Assembly: GCA_002286715.1 (NCBI GenBank) | Contig: NSJX01000008.1 | Location: 25,630 to 89,629, forward strand | From: Dentipellis sp. KUC8613 | Lineage: Eukaryota > Basidiomycota > Agaricomycetes > Russulales > Hericiaceae | DNA: 64,000 nucleotides | Direction: 5' to 3' | Part shown: piece after piece, positions 1-13,926 of the stretch | How the letters are laid out: each line of letters starts with the position of its first letter | Numbering within the stretch: the stretch's first letter is position 1 | Notes under the pieces: generated by a model | What the model was told of the DNA's origin: nothing | Databases searched by the model: none | Seen by the model: the letters and a program-made list of their open reading frames with translations, nothing else | Made by a program: the position numbers and the translations under genes

Positions 1-332
1 ACTTGACCGCTTTTTTTGACTCCGCCTTTGATCTCCGCTTGAATACCGGGCCGGGATACCGAGACGCCTCCCTGAACGTCTGGAACCGAGACTAAAATAG
101 AGCCAAAAAATCGAGGGCGGACGGCAGCGCTGGCCAGCACCGCGCGTCGCGCCCTCCTACGGTACAACAAGAAGATAATATCGACAGATTAGACCACGTG
201 GTACAAGTATATACGAACATACGAGTCAGTGAGATACGAAAGCAGGAAAGCAGGCGCTGGATATATGTATAAGTCAAGTCAAGTAGTCGGTCAGTAAGAA
301 AAGCGCAAAGAGTCGAGTGGAGGCAGGATAAA
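1..332. other. intergenic, no gene seen
   Basis: No convincing open frame on either strand. The bases just before 333 are probably the 3' untranslated part of the minus-strand gene that ends there. Confidence 0.5.
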
Positions 333-2431
333 TCAGTCCAAGAACTTGAGAGTGTCGCCTTCAAAGGCAAGCTTGCCGCGGTCGTGCAGCGTCTTTGCAG
401 CCCGCGTCACCTCGGTGGTGTCGAAATCTTCATGCTTGTCAGGAGGCATCGCAGTGTTGAGATACGCAACAAGCGCAGCGATGGTCAGCGCATCCGACGG
501 GCCATACGTCGTCTGGAAGAGATACGATATGGAGTGAAGAATAAACTTCAACCTATCTCCGGGTCAGCCATTTGATAATGTGAAATACTGGCGATAGGAC
601 TAACCTTCCAGCCGGCGAATCAAGGTCGGCAGCAGGACCCGGAGCTTGTTTCCCCTTTCCGTTCACTCGTCTATTACCATCATCCGTCATCATATCCCCA
701 TGGCCATCCCCCAGAACAGCCCCATTTTCCTCAGCATTTCCGAGAGCACGCAGCCTCTTAGCCTCCCGGCGACGCTCGCGCTCAGCGTCATCGAGCCCCG
801 ACATGCTCCCCTCCGCATCGCTCCCATCGGGGGACACCGACATTTCGACCGAGCCCGTCGTCGTGCTCGCCGCCGCTCCCCCTTCCTCCGCCTTCTGCAC
901 CCTCTTTTGACTAGCGCCCACGTCAGTCAACAAATGCCACGTGACTAGTGGAAAAAGAAACTCACTTGCGCAGGATGCACTTGTTCCGGTGCTGCAGCCA
1001 CGGGTACGCACAGTAGCTGCTGTCCTGACGCAGCTGGACCCACTTCTGGCAGAGACTGCAGTACACGCGGTTCGGCTCGACCTCGCTGAGGAGCGAGTCG
1101 GCGCGCAGCAGCGCAGCGCGCTGCTCCGCGTTGCGTCGGCGCGACTCTTGGGGCGGGGCTGCGGCCGCGGCCAAAGCGAACTCCTTCAAAGGCGAAGGCG
1201 AGGGCGTGCTGGGCGACTCGACGGGAGTCTGGGCGGGCTGAGCCCCGGCGTCTTTCTCTTTCAAGCTCTCGGCACGCGGCGTAGAAGGCGTCGGCGGGAC
1301 AGGCGCGCGTGCGTTTGCAGGCAGCGATGCAAGGGCGAACTGGTGCTGAGAAGGAGGCGGCACGCTGCGACGCGCGACCTGTGAGCACAGGGCACGAAAC
1401 GCGTCAGATATGAGTGGCTGCTTACTTGGGCGCTGCGGACGCGGTGGCACTGCTGCTGCTGCCCGGCTGGCACACGCTGCGATGCTTCGCCCAGACCTTG
1501 ACGGCCTGCTCGTCCGAGCCGACGGGGACCCACTTGTTGCAGTTGCGGCAGTGCACGCGCTCGTGGTCGAACTTCTTGACGTCGGGGTCGCTGCTGAACG
1601 CGGCGGCGCTGTGCTCGTTGGCGTGCGGCGTCTTGCTTCTGCGGGCACGTGACGTGAATGGGGTGCGCACAGGAAACGGGAGGGGACTTACCCTTTCTTG
1701 GCGAGGCAGCTCTTGCGGTGCGCGTCCCATGGGATTGAGCAGTAGGTTGAGTTTGGGCGGAGACGGATCCACTTGTCGCACGACGCGCACAGCACGCGGT
1801 ACGCCTCGAACTGCGCGACGTAGGGGTCGGAGCGGAGGTACTCGATGCGTTCTTCCTCGGAGCGTTTGGCGCGGCGTCGTTTGTTAGGTGGGTTACCGGA
1901 GGTGTCGACGACGCTGTCTGTGGGGTAGGACACGGGCTCGGGAGGGGGTGCTTGGGTGGTGTTCGAGCTGTTCTAGTGTCAGACGGACGAGCAGAAGACG
2001 AGAGACGAGCACACGTGCCATTCGAGTTTGTGCGCATCCCAGTGTCTCAGCGTAAACCCACCCGTCTCTTCATCGCGGAAAGAGACCGCATCGCCGCACG
2101 TCTCGCAAATGACGCGCCCGGACTCGTACTCGGAAGACGGCACGCCCGGCTCGGACGGGTGAGTTGCGTTTGGAGCTGGTTCAGCGACGGTAGCTTCTTC
2201 TTCTACCTCGACACGGTCGTCGTCGCCTTTGCGTTTCTGAGGCACGCTAGTGATGGGGTTCACGTCAGCGAGATTGCTGAGATGTTCCTCGGATTACACA
2301 TACGTTGAGGCGGAGGGCCCGGTGTCGAGCGGGGAGGGGACGCTCTGCGTTCTGTGGTGCGGCGCACGACATGCTCAGTACTCGTCGTGCGACGTGTCGT
2401 CGAGGATGGCAACTTACGGGGCTTCAGACAT
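333..2431 (-). CDS. protein with four CxxC-HxxxC (zinc-finger-like) modules, function unknown
   Basis: Multi-exon minus-strand gene. Exon 1 is only 14 nt (2418-2431, MSEAP) followed by a GTAAGT donor. The next exon starts in frame with NLADVNPITSVPQKRK. Successive exons each carry one related module: a CETC-containing one at about 2.0-2.2 kb, then LCASCDKWIRL...WDAHRKSC (1.69-1.93 kb), HCRNCNKWVPV...WAKHRSVC (1.42-1.60 kb) and YCSLCQKWVQL...WLQHRNKC (0.96-1.15 kb). The last two exons encode an acidic, Lys/Arg-rich linker and a C-terminal segment ending GDTLKFLD. The spacing CxxCxxW...WxxHxxxC suggests metal binding, possibly DNA or protein contact, but I do not recognise a named family. The first module may end in His rather than Cys, depending on the splice site chosen. 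Frame and splice sites support the gene well; function is open. Confidence 0.7.
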
Positions 2432-3194
2432 GGCGAATGGGAGAGATAAATTAGACTAGGCAAGCCAGGGCTCGGAATACAGTAGATACTGGGGTATTTC
2501 GTACAGACTAAAGAGGGGATGGTGGGGGGAGACGAGAGGGGGGAGTGAGGTGGCGAAAAATGAATGACAGAGATGAAAAGAGAAAACGGAAGATGATTGA
2601 ACGGAACGGACTGAGGAATCGCCTTTAGTAGGCGCGGTCTCTAGCCTGTTTCGCACTCCGAACTCCTCCATCTTGTCGTCCCCCGCATCGCTTCCCTTGA
2701 TCTCCCCGACGTCCAAGCGGCGTCAAACCCTACGTCTCATCTTTTTCTATCCTCGAAACCAGTCCCATTTTCTCCTAAAATACTGCATCATACCCATGAT
2801 CCCTTGACGGCTGATATCTGTCTCTTCCCTTCTCTTCCACGGGTCTCTCCGCGTGTGATACCGACTGAGTTGATTCGACGGGTATATGTACGCAACGATC
2901 GACCTGTCAAGACATACTTATGATAACATGATGCTGATGCAGCGCATTCGCCGCTTTTAGTGGTAGTCGCCCTTCCTCACGACCTGGTGAAACATTCAGA
3001 AGTCGTTACAAACACAGCGTGGAGAATGGCTCGCCTCGGCGACACTGCAGATCCCGACGACCCAAAAAAGATAAGATAAGATTGGCGCCCGCACGGAAGA
3101 GTTTCCTCAAAGCGACCCCTAGTCAACACGCTGCATCCGCCACCATGCCTCGAGCCTCGGCTTCAACTTTCACCACGACAACCAACAGCGCATA
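2432..3194. other. divergent intergenic region (shared promoter space)
   Basis: This lies between two divergently transcribed genes. It contains pyrimidine/purine-biased stretches (about 2515-2600) typical of fungal upstream regions. I see no coding frame with splice support and no clear TATA box. Confidence 0.4.
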
Positions 3195-4044
3195 ATGCCA
3201 CCCCACTTTGAGACTGTCAAGGTAGGCTCCGTCTTTGTTGAGGTTGACTGCAAAACGAATTGTGTTGCCAGTCGTTTGCCGATGTTCCCATAGGAGACGA
3301 AGGTGTCGATACCTCCGACTTCTTGGAGGCCTCGACAGGCCTCGTGGATATGTTCGGTCAGTCGAAACACCGAACCTACAGGAAATCTCTGACCTCCTGC
3401 AGACTTGCTCGGAAACGGCGTCTTTGGCTTCGTGCAGAACGATCTCAGAAGCAACATCGCGGTATGCTACCAGCATCACGATTCTAACGCCCAGCGCATC
3501 TCACACACACGGGTCCAGGGTGTTAAATTGCGCTATGACGCCCACACAGATACATCGCGGACCCTCGAGAAGCTCGTGATCACCGAGGCGGAGGAGGGCG
3601 TCCGCGTCGCAACTGCCTGTCTCGTCCGCCTCATTCGGTGCGTGTTCATCGCAGCCTGACTTTGCTTGTTGGCCTCACCTATCGCACAGCGGCCTTGCGT
3701 TTACTTGCCATGCATTGATGAATGTCCAGGCAGACCGCTCTGCGGAGCTTCATGTCTGCTTCAAGCGTTCATATGACATCGTCCTCCGGCATCATCACTC
3801 CTTCGTAATCCGGTCTGTTGTTTCGGTCAGTACTCTTTCTCATCATCCATTCTACTGTATCCGACTGCCCACATAGCTTGCAATCCGCGCTGTACCGCAC
3901 CGACAAGACTTCTATACACGTATTGCCCAGGGGGGATCCGTCGACAAGCTCGACGAAGAAATGGCCAAGTGGTTGGTGGGCTTGGACGCGATTGTAACTC
4001 GCGTTACTGCATTCCTGCTGGAGGGGAACTATGGAAAGGTCTGA
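3195..4044 (+). CDS. glycolipid transfer protein (GLTP/HET-C2 fold)
   Basis: Six short exons give a protein of about 197 aa, the normal size for a single-domain GLTP. Exon 1 (3195-3221) encodes MPPHFETVK. The diagnostic segment LLGNGVFGFVQNDLRSNI matches the family's D-x3-N glycolipid headgroup motif. RLIRGLAFT corresponds to the helix carrying the family tryptophan, RHHHSF carries the conserved histidine, and the protein ends in NYGKV as family members do. Known GLTPs move sphingolipid-based glycolipids between membranes in the cytosol; the fungal HET-C2 relative also acts in heterokaryon incompatibility. Oddity: aligned by eye with the human protein, the headgroup lysine (K55) reads Gly and the stacking tryptophan (W96) reads Arg, while Asp, Asn and His remain. 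The family call is firm; the ligand may differ or the activity may be lost. Confidence 0.88.
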
Positions 4045-4365
4045 GCCCGCTGAACCGCATATACACGAACGATAGAGTCCATAATTTATTGAATCTGGTG
4101 TAATTTTTTTATTGGAGGCGTGCTAGACACGCTCGGGTTTCCCACGGCTCTCGAGCTGCACTTTTCATGATCATTATCTGCATTTCTGCTTCAACACTCT
4201 TGCGTATCCCCTCAGGCTTAGAACGTCGTCGGCAGGTATCAGCATAAGCTCCCGTTACCCCCTTGACTTCCCGACCTAAGCCAAACTAGCCTTGAGGCCG
4301 ATTCGGTCAGGAACGCGTACAGGACTTTTCAATTATTGCCTCACGACATATTCTACACATCCAGT
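4045..4365 (+). other. intergenic, promoter of the AFG2-like gene
   Basis: About 320 bases between two same-strand genes. No coding frame is seen. It presumably holds the GLTP 3' end and the AFG2 upstream region. Confidence 0.4.
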
Positions 4366-7410
<3,045 letters not shown>

Positions 7411-7539
7411 GAGCCATCCAATTGACCATTTCGTCAATAGTGAGCAATGTTTTCCTATCAACCCTTCGTGGTAAGAGCGTATGTATTATATGTCCGTAGA
7501 TGTCCATCGTAAGTGTAGGGTCCATTATAGGGAGTGTAT

Positions 7540-10448
7540 TCAACAATCATCTGGAATGAATCCAGTCCATTCGTTAGCCTTGACCAAGCCAAGTCGCACC
7601 TTCATCCTCTCGTACTGCGCCATTGCAACGGGATCTCTGAAATCACCAAGCGCAGTCATCCCTCCTGCCGATGCGACCACGATCAGGTGCAGAGGGTTTG
7701 TAGGGTCGAATTGCGAGGACGACGGGCTGCCGTCGCTGCGCATGCCGATCCCACCCCCGATTCCCGTCGCACTGCTCTCATCGTCCCATGTGCCAGGGCG
7801 CCGTGAGAACGAGTATAAAGTCAGCCCGATGGAGACGATTGTGATGAAGGAGGTGGGCAGCAGATTGATCGTGCCCACTCCTGATTCATAGTCGAATCCT
7901 ATGGTCGTGGCCCAAAGCTTCCCAGTCGTTGCGACAGACATGTCGTCGGGAATCTGATCATTTGGCCAGACCCCTTTGGCGGATAGTCCGGTGCGCACGA
8001 TCTAGATGGCCGTCAATGCGATACCGAGCCGAGAAAGAGTATGGGAAGCATACGGTGCCCAAAAATTCCGCGATCCCTTTGATGTATGCCTCCTGCATGG
8101 CTGTAAATAAGGTGAAACTAATACGGAAAGATACTAGCCCATACCAATATTGCATTGAATATTTTATGATCCGCGTCGCCGCCACCTCCCACCCGGATGC
8201 TCTGGAACACAGCAGCCAGGCTATCGCCGACGATATTTTGCGCAAGCGTTTGTGTGCCATTAATGCGCTTATTCAGCACAGAAACCACCAGCGTACCAAG
8301 CGCAGCAGCATTCGCATTCCCGCTGGAAGGTTCCTGCAGAACACGACTAGTGGAAACTTGCGAGACGTTGATAGCGGGCCCATAGTTTACTTGCACGCCA
8401 GTGAGGACCGGTCGGATAGAGCAAACGGTGCGGTCGATGAAGCTGTACGGCTGGCCCTGACCGATGAGCACAATCACTAGAGATGCGTTAGTTGGTATGC
8501 AGCACCGATATGAATAATGTTTCGTCGTACAATGTGTAGAAGGGTCAGCACCCGAGGTGGGCGTGCTGCTCATGTTCTGGAAGAAGCAAGGATTGCTGAT
8601 CACAGCGCCGCCTGCTAGACCGTTGCTTCCGGAAAGAGTAGTAACCATCTGAGCTGCAGCAGTTTATGATTATTATCAGGCTATCCTGGAGTGAAGGCGA
8701 TGGTCGCGATACATACGTGCAATCTCTCCATCTGGGCAGGTCGTCGTCCACTCAGACTGTTCAATTCCCGATGACCCAAGGCCGTTGGGCGAAGAGGCCC
8801 CCGAAGAGGTCAATGAGGGGAGCAACGTTTCCGGGATCTGCTGGCAGGAGACGTCCACGGTGAAACCCTGCTGGTCCATAGTATATTGTGTAAGGAATCC
8901 AGAAGGATGCGGCACGCGTCCGTGACCCTCAAATTGGTACCTCCCCGGCAGCGGCAGGCCGGCGAAATTGTTGAGCGTCTGGTTGTTTACCGCGCTGAGA
9001 CCTTTGTAGATGGAGGAACCTGTGGGTAGAATTCCGCCTGCGATGCCCCCGGTCAATATTGTTAATTCTGAAGGTCATCAGCAAAAGGCGTACCTGTAGA
9101 GACATTAAATAGGGCGCCATTGAATGTCACCATGGCAGGATATCCGAATTGCCTTCCCGCCTCCGCGATCCCAGCATCATCTATGAGCGTCGCGGGCACG
9201 CTCATCGGAGATACATTCTCTATACCGACGCAAGTCGGCAAACAGCTCGATCAGACAAGGATACCCCCAATTGGCCCGAATAAAAGTGGACAACCCACCT
9301 TTCCCGTTCGCACCCATCAGAGCCGACGTCAGCTCGGCGACACCCCCAAACGACGCAAGATACCGCTGGAATGCATCGCTCCCTAGATCGAGCTCGGTCC
9401 CTGTGATCGTGCGGCGGATCGTGATGTCAGTTGGCGTAAGCAGTGCGGTCCACCTGGTCAGCAAAACCCGCGGAGGACAGTGAGCACGAAGAACACCCAA
9501 TACTGGACAGTAAGCAGGGCTATGATATGACGCGTACCCTGCTATCTGCGCGGCGAGCGCGACGGTGCTGAAGAGTGTTATGACAGTCCAGGTGCGGTGC
9601 CGGCGGTCGAGGACAACGGCGCCGTGCGAGAGACGGATGCCGGCGTAGAGAGAGAAGAGGGAGAGCGACCGAGACAGTCGGTACATCAATGCATAGCGGA
9701 TTGCACGCGAGAAAAGGCTGTGGGAGTTGTAGAAATATGTTGTAGAGTGGACAGGATGAACGAACAAGAAAAGGACGCACAAAGTAGAGAACAGCGAGAG
9801 AGCAGTAGCAACAAGTGTGACGCAGAGGGCCATCGCGCGTGGGTTATGTGAGATGCGTTCTGCGAGACCATCCGGGACGGGGAAAGGACCCGCGAAGAAA
9901 ACGGCTCCGGTGAAGCCCCAAGCGAGCCCGAGCAGAAGCAGCTGTCCAACGAAGATCGCGAGCGGCCATCCTAAGAAGACACGCAGGCGCAGACGAGTGT
10001 CCTGTGAGACAGTAAACGAAGGGGCGCGGAAGGACGGAGAGCGTAGGGTCAGTGAGCCGAATGATGGTGAATGTCCGTGGAGGGAAGGCAATGGAAATGT
10101 GAACGGTGAGGATTTCTCGAGCGGTGTCGACGGAGAGAAATAGGAATGATCTCCCTCCGAGCGGCTAAGTGTATGCGCTGAATCAGGATCCTCCAATGGT
10201 TCCGTAGATGATGACTCGCGGAAGGGATCTGGCGATGGTCTGACAAATGGTGACGGCGTTAGTGCGACAGGGCTGAAGTCGAGATGGGGAGGTTTTTGGG
10301 AAGGAATGCGGCGGGAGACAATGTCGGGAATAGGGCCATCTGCGTCTAAGGACGTGCGTTCAGACCTAAGGTCGGATGTAACAAGGAGCGGGACAGTGGC
10401 AGCCCGAGCCTGGGAAGAAGGGGAACGAGAGTGGCCGAATGTCGCCAT
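7540..10448 (-). CDS. multi-pass membrane protein with large extracytoplasmic region, unknown function
   Basis: Long first exon (from 10448) with a Ser/Pro-rich cytosolic N-terminus of about 150 aa, then hydrophobic segments (LGWPLAIFVGQLLLLGLAW; ALCVTLVATALSLFSTLCVLF; TVITLFSTVALAAQIAGYA). Downstream exons encode a soluble part with GFTVDVSCQQIPETLLP and Asn-x-Ser/Thr sites. A final exon has a last transmembrane segment (LLPTSFITIVSIGLTLY) and a short tail ending FIPDDC at 7540. The topology is four or more membrane passes with a big luminal or extracellular loop. I believe this matches a conserved but uncharacterised Agaricomycete membrane family, from memory only. Exon joins in the middle (about 8.1-9.2 kb) are approximate. 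Confidence 0.72.
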
Positions 10449-11680
10449 ACAGAAGAGGTTTCAAAGCGCGCCAGGATTTTAGAGAAACAACGGAAAAAGC
10501 AGAAGAAGGGAGGAAAGGGGACGGAGAAAGGAGAGATCACATGAGGCAGCCCGACGATATATGTACCCTCAAATGTGCCCTTCCCGAGTTCACCGAAGAT
10601 GCGTTTTCGACTATTTGGGTTTAGCTACAAATGCGATTCATCTTGAGGAATGGGCATGGACAGCAGTCACGTTCATCAAAGCGGCTCGCAGCAGTGCCAG
10701 AAGTAAGATCGCCAAGCAGTGCAGGACGGTCAAAATGTGCCTGCGTTCCTGTTGAGATCTCTATGTGCACTTGTCCCTGGGTCCGTCGTTGCGTAGCAAC
10801 CTAGTAAACGCCCACGAATTCGTGTCTGCACTTCGAGATCTTGACATGGCCCAAACGCATGCTGTGAGACCTGTGATCGCGTCTCATTTGAGTGTAGTGT
10901 TGGTTACCCACGGTGGGGTCCAAGCGGCCATGGAGTCCCCAAAACTTATGCAGAAGGGGATATGAAGAATCTACTAACCGATCGAATGATCAGATGGGAT
11001 GAGAAACGACACTCAAGCAAATATTAAGTACCAGTGTCTTGCGGTGTAAAGGAGGAGACTTCGACAGGGTAGCATGAGCGTCACTAGAGGCGCAGGTTAT
11101 GGATCTTACGATATCACGTATCAAAAACCCACCTAGACACATAGCTTTGGATTCGAAGAGTCGAGATTGAGTTGTCCCCATGAGGAAGAGAGCCAAAATG
11201 ACCGCATTGACTGAAGGGAATCCTAGTGATATGTACAGGTGGAAACTTACATGAAACGAGTGATTTTCAAAGATGCTCACCCTCGCGAACGAAACACTAT
11301 GGATTATGCAAGAGACCTTCAAATAATCCAAAACATCGTCTGTGCATTCCTAAAGATTGCGCATTTCGATGTCTAGCCGCCCGCATAGCCATCGTGGTAG
11401 TTCCTATGGAACACGAAGAGCAAGGAAAGGCTGCATGCACTTATCAATTTCTCTTCAGGCGCATTCCCGGTGCCAATCGCGTTTTGTATCTAGTTTGAGG
11501 GGTGTATTGTGGTCTGCCAGTGATAGCCGTTGCGAGATGTTACTGGCCCCTCGGTGTTCGTGACGGTGATCACTGAGCTAGAAGGGCAGTCCGCTCCCAC
11601 GCATGTATACGGCTTCGGCTAGCGCTCCTTCGTAACTCTTCCGCTTTCCTTACATCCTACCAGTCACCCAGGACCATATC
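10449..11680. other. divergent intergenic region, 1.2 kb
   Basis: This separates the divergent membrane-protein gene and VPS28. Only short unconnected frames occur, for example a 113-aa minus frame at 10990-11331 without splice or start context. I found no RNA gene, repeat or protein motif here. Confidence 0.4.
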
Positions 11681-12603
11681 ATGTCTGCTACTCTCTCTCT
11701 CGATGAAGAGGTACGACTTTACAATACGAACGCAGAACGTGAGAAGTACGAATCACTGGCGACCTTGTACGGGATCATAGTTGCGCTCGACTACTTGGAA
11801 CGTGCATACGTTCGCGATGCGGTCACTGCAGCCGAGTGAGTAGATATCTGTGTTCGTCGTTTTCGTTAGCTTAGAATGCTTGCAAAGAGGTACTCGCCTG
11901 CGTGTACGCGGCTACTATCGCAGTACAAAACTATGTTGAAGCTCGTTGGGGATGATGTCCCGAATATCGAGGATTTCATGAGTCGATATCGGGTACGTGT
12001 TCAGACACAAACATAGGGCGGGATCCATCTGATGCTTACGGTACCGCAGATGGATCACTCAGCTGCTCTGCATCGCTTGAAAGTGGGCGTTCCCGCGACC
12101 GTTGAACATTCGTCTGAGGCTGGGCCAGAGACGGGCAAGTGGGTAGCGGAAACCACACAGGTGCGACGGCTTGTTGGTCTTGTCATTCGATCGCTAATCA
12201 CAAAGTCTCTGCATAGAGCTTTATCACCTTCATGGATGCGCTCAAGCTACGCTTGCGCGCCAAAGACCAGCTGCATCCCATATTGCAGGAGCTCGTCACG
12301 GGCTACGCGCGATTCAAGGGCAGCAAAGACTGGGAGGGGCGTAGTAAGATGGTTGGATGGTACGATGAATTCATATCTCTCGTATCTCTCGACTGAAATG
12401 TAACACTTCTAGGCTCATCACGCTGAACGGTATGAAAGCATCCGAGGAAATCACGGAGGAACAGTCGCGGCAGGTACGTGTGATCTATTTCTTTCATCTG
12501 AGAGAGCTTTACTCTATCTTCTTTCTCTTTTCAGCTATTATTTGACGTTGACCATGCATACGCCGAATTCTTCAGAAGTCTGAGTGGGAAGGGAGAGTCG
12601 TGA
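11681..12603 (+). CDS. VPS28: ESCRT-I subunit VPS28
   Basis: Six exons give about 215 aa, the usual size. The N-terminal region EVRLYNTNAEREKYESLATL and YLERAYVRDAV...YSPACTRLLSQYK matches the VPS28 N-terminal domain that packs in the ESCRT-I core. The C-terminal four-helix domain starts near SFITFMDALKLRLRAKDQLHP and continues through WLITLNGMKASEEI and LLFDVDHAYAEFFRSL. The protein works on endosomes, bridging ESCRT-I (VPS23/VPS37) to ESCRT-II for sorting of ubiquitinated cargo into multivesicular bodies. A GTACGA after DEE resembles a donor, but the family alignment shows the bases are coding. The stop is TGA at 12601-12603. Confidence 0.94.
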
Positions 12604-12891
12604 TCGACCGTAGCTACACTGATTTCGTCTTATTTATTCTTTCTATTTATTTGCAAGAAATATATCTCTTTCTCTCCGTGGCCTCCCGCATTCGTTTTAT
12701 TTTGCTGTGTGAGCTCAGAATAGGCAGAGTAGACGAGGGCCGTAGCCCGAAAACATAGCAACTATAATGCTTACGATCACGTGGACACAAAGACCTGCGG
12801 CCCTCGCGTCTGTCTCGTTTCTTTCTGCTCTTTCGACCTGTCCTCCTTCGATTCCTCCTCATCTTCAGACTTCCCTCTTCCACTCACGAAC

Positions 12892-13714
12892 ATGGCGAAT
12901 CAAAAGTCCTCAAATCAGTCGCTAACCGACTTCTTCAAGCCCCAATATACCGACGCCATATATCGTCTCCGCAATTCTCTCCTAGCGCTCCTCGCCCTGC
13001 TTACGCTCACGCACCTGCTGCCAATACCCGCGCTCTACACGTCCATCTGGAGACTCTACTTCAGATCATTTCGCTCTACGCTAGATAAGACCTTTGCCTA
13101 CCTCGGTGCGTGGCGCGTCTATGATGTCTTTTGACCTTTCGCCACTGACACACGGCTTCGCTCAGAGCTGGGCGCTGCAGGCCTCCTGCTACTGAATGCC
13201 GCACAAGCCACATGGGCTATTAAATACCCGCGCTCGCCCTACCCGCCAATCCCTTCGCCCGCAAAAGCGCAGAAGTCTCTTCAGGCGGCATCACCAGCAC
13301 CCAGCTGGCGCAAAGGGTCGAACGCGCTTTCTCCAAACGTGAGTCCAGGCCACATCTTTCTTTCTCCGCTCATACTCAGGCCTATACATGTAATGGGTAG
13401 ACGACACCGCAGCGCCAGCTTCCCTTCTCGTCGCCCGCGTCAGACCCGCGCAACCTCGCGCAGTCGTACTCTCTGTCCTTCCCGCCACCCTCGCCCGACG
13501 CGTCCTTCGCGTCGTCGATCTCCGTGCCGCCCTCTCCGTCTCCTAGCTCGCCCCTCGCGGCATACCGTGGACGGCGCGGGGCTGGCGTTGGTCGTGAGTT
13601 GCCATTCCCTCTTCGTCTGCTATTGCGCTGACGAAGCTCGACTTCCCAGGTGCTTTGGATCGCTCGCTGCTCACGCGCCTCTCGCAGGCGGAGTCCGACT
13701 CGGACGAGTCATGA
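12892..13714 (+). CDS. POM34: POM34-like nuclear pore membrane protein
   Basis: Four exons give about 205 aa. The N-terminus MANQKSSNQSLTDFFKPQ precedes two hydrophobic segments, SLLALLALLTLTHLLPIPAL and LGAAGLLLLNAAQATWAI, in the two-pass layout of fungal POM34 (NPCC domain). A Ser/Pro-rich tail follows (GSNALSPNTTPQRQ...SFPPPSPDASF...) and ends LTRLSQAESDSDES. Yeast Pom34 sits in the pore membrane with Pom152 and Ndc1 and helps anchor the nuclear pore complex. The evidence is topology, size and general sequence character rather than a decisive motif, so an unrelated two-pass membrane protein is possible. Part of this gene is duplicated and decayed at about 15.8-16.2 kb. Confidence 0.55.
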
Positions 13715-13926
13715 CATATGTATGTTCATATGATGAGGGCTGTATGAGATAGATCATGAATACAGGGACTCATATGTGTTGACTTGTTTTATGCAAGTCC
13801 ATGTCTGTGGATACTCAGTTGCTGTGTACTAAACTCTCATTGTCTCAATGAGATCAATTTCAACCAATGTTCTTTATTGTTATGTTCATGAGACCATTAC
13901 AGAGGTGACTAGATCACTACAAGGTT

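Noticed and set aside
11705..11735. Intron just after MSATLSLDEE in VPS28 (GTACGA...GCAG)
   Set aside because: The sequence EVRLYNTNAEREKYE is conserved in VPS28 proteins, so these bases are coding.
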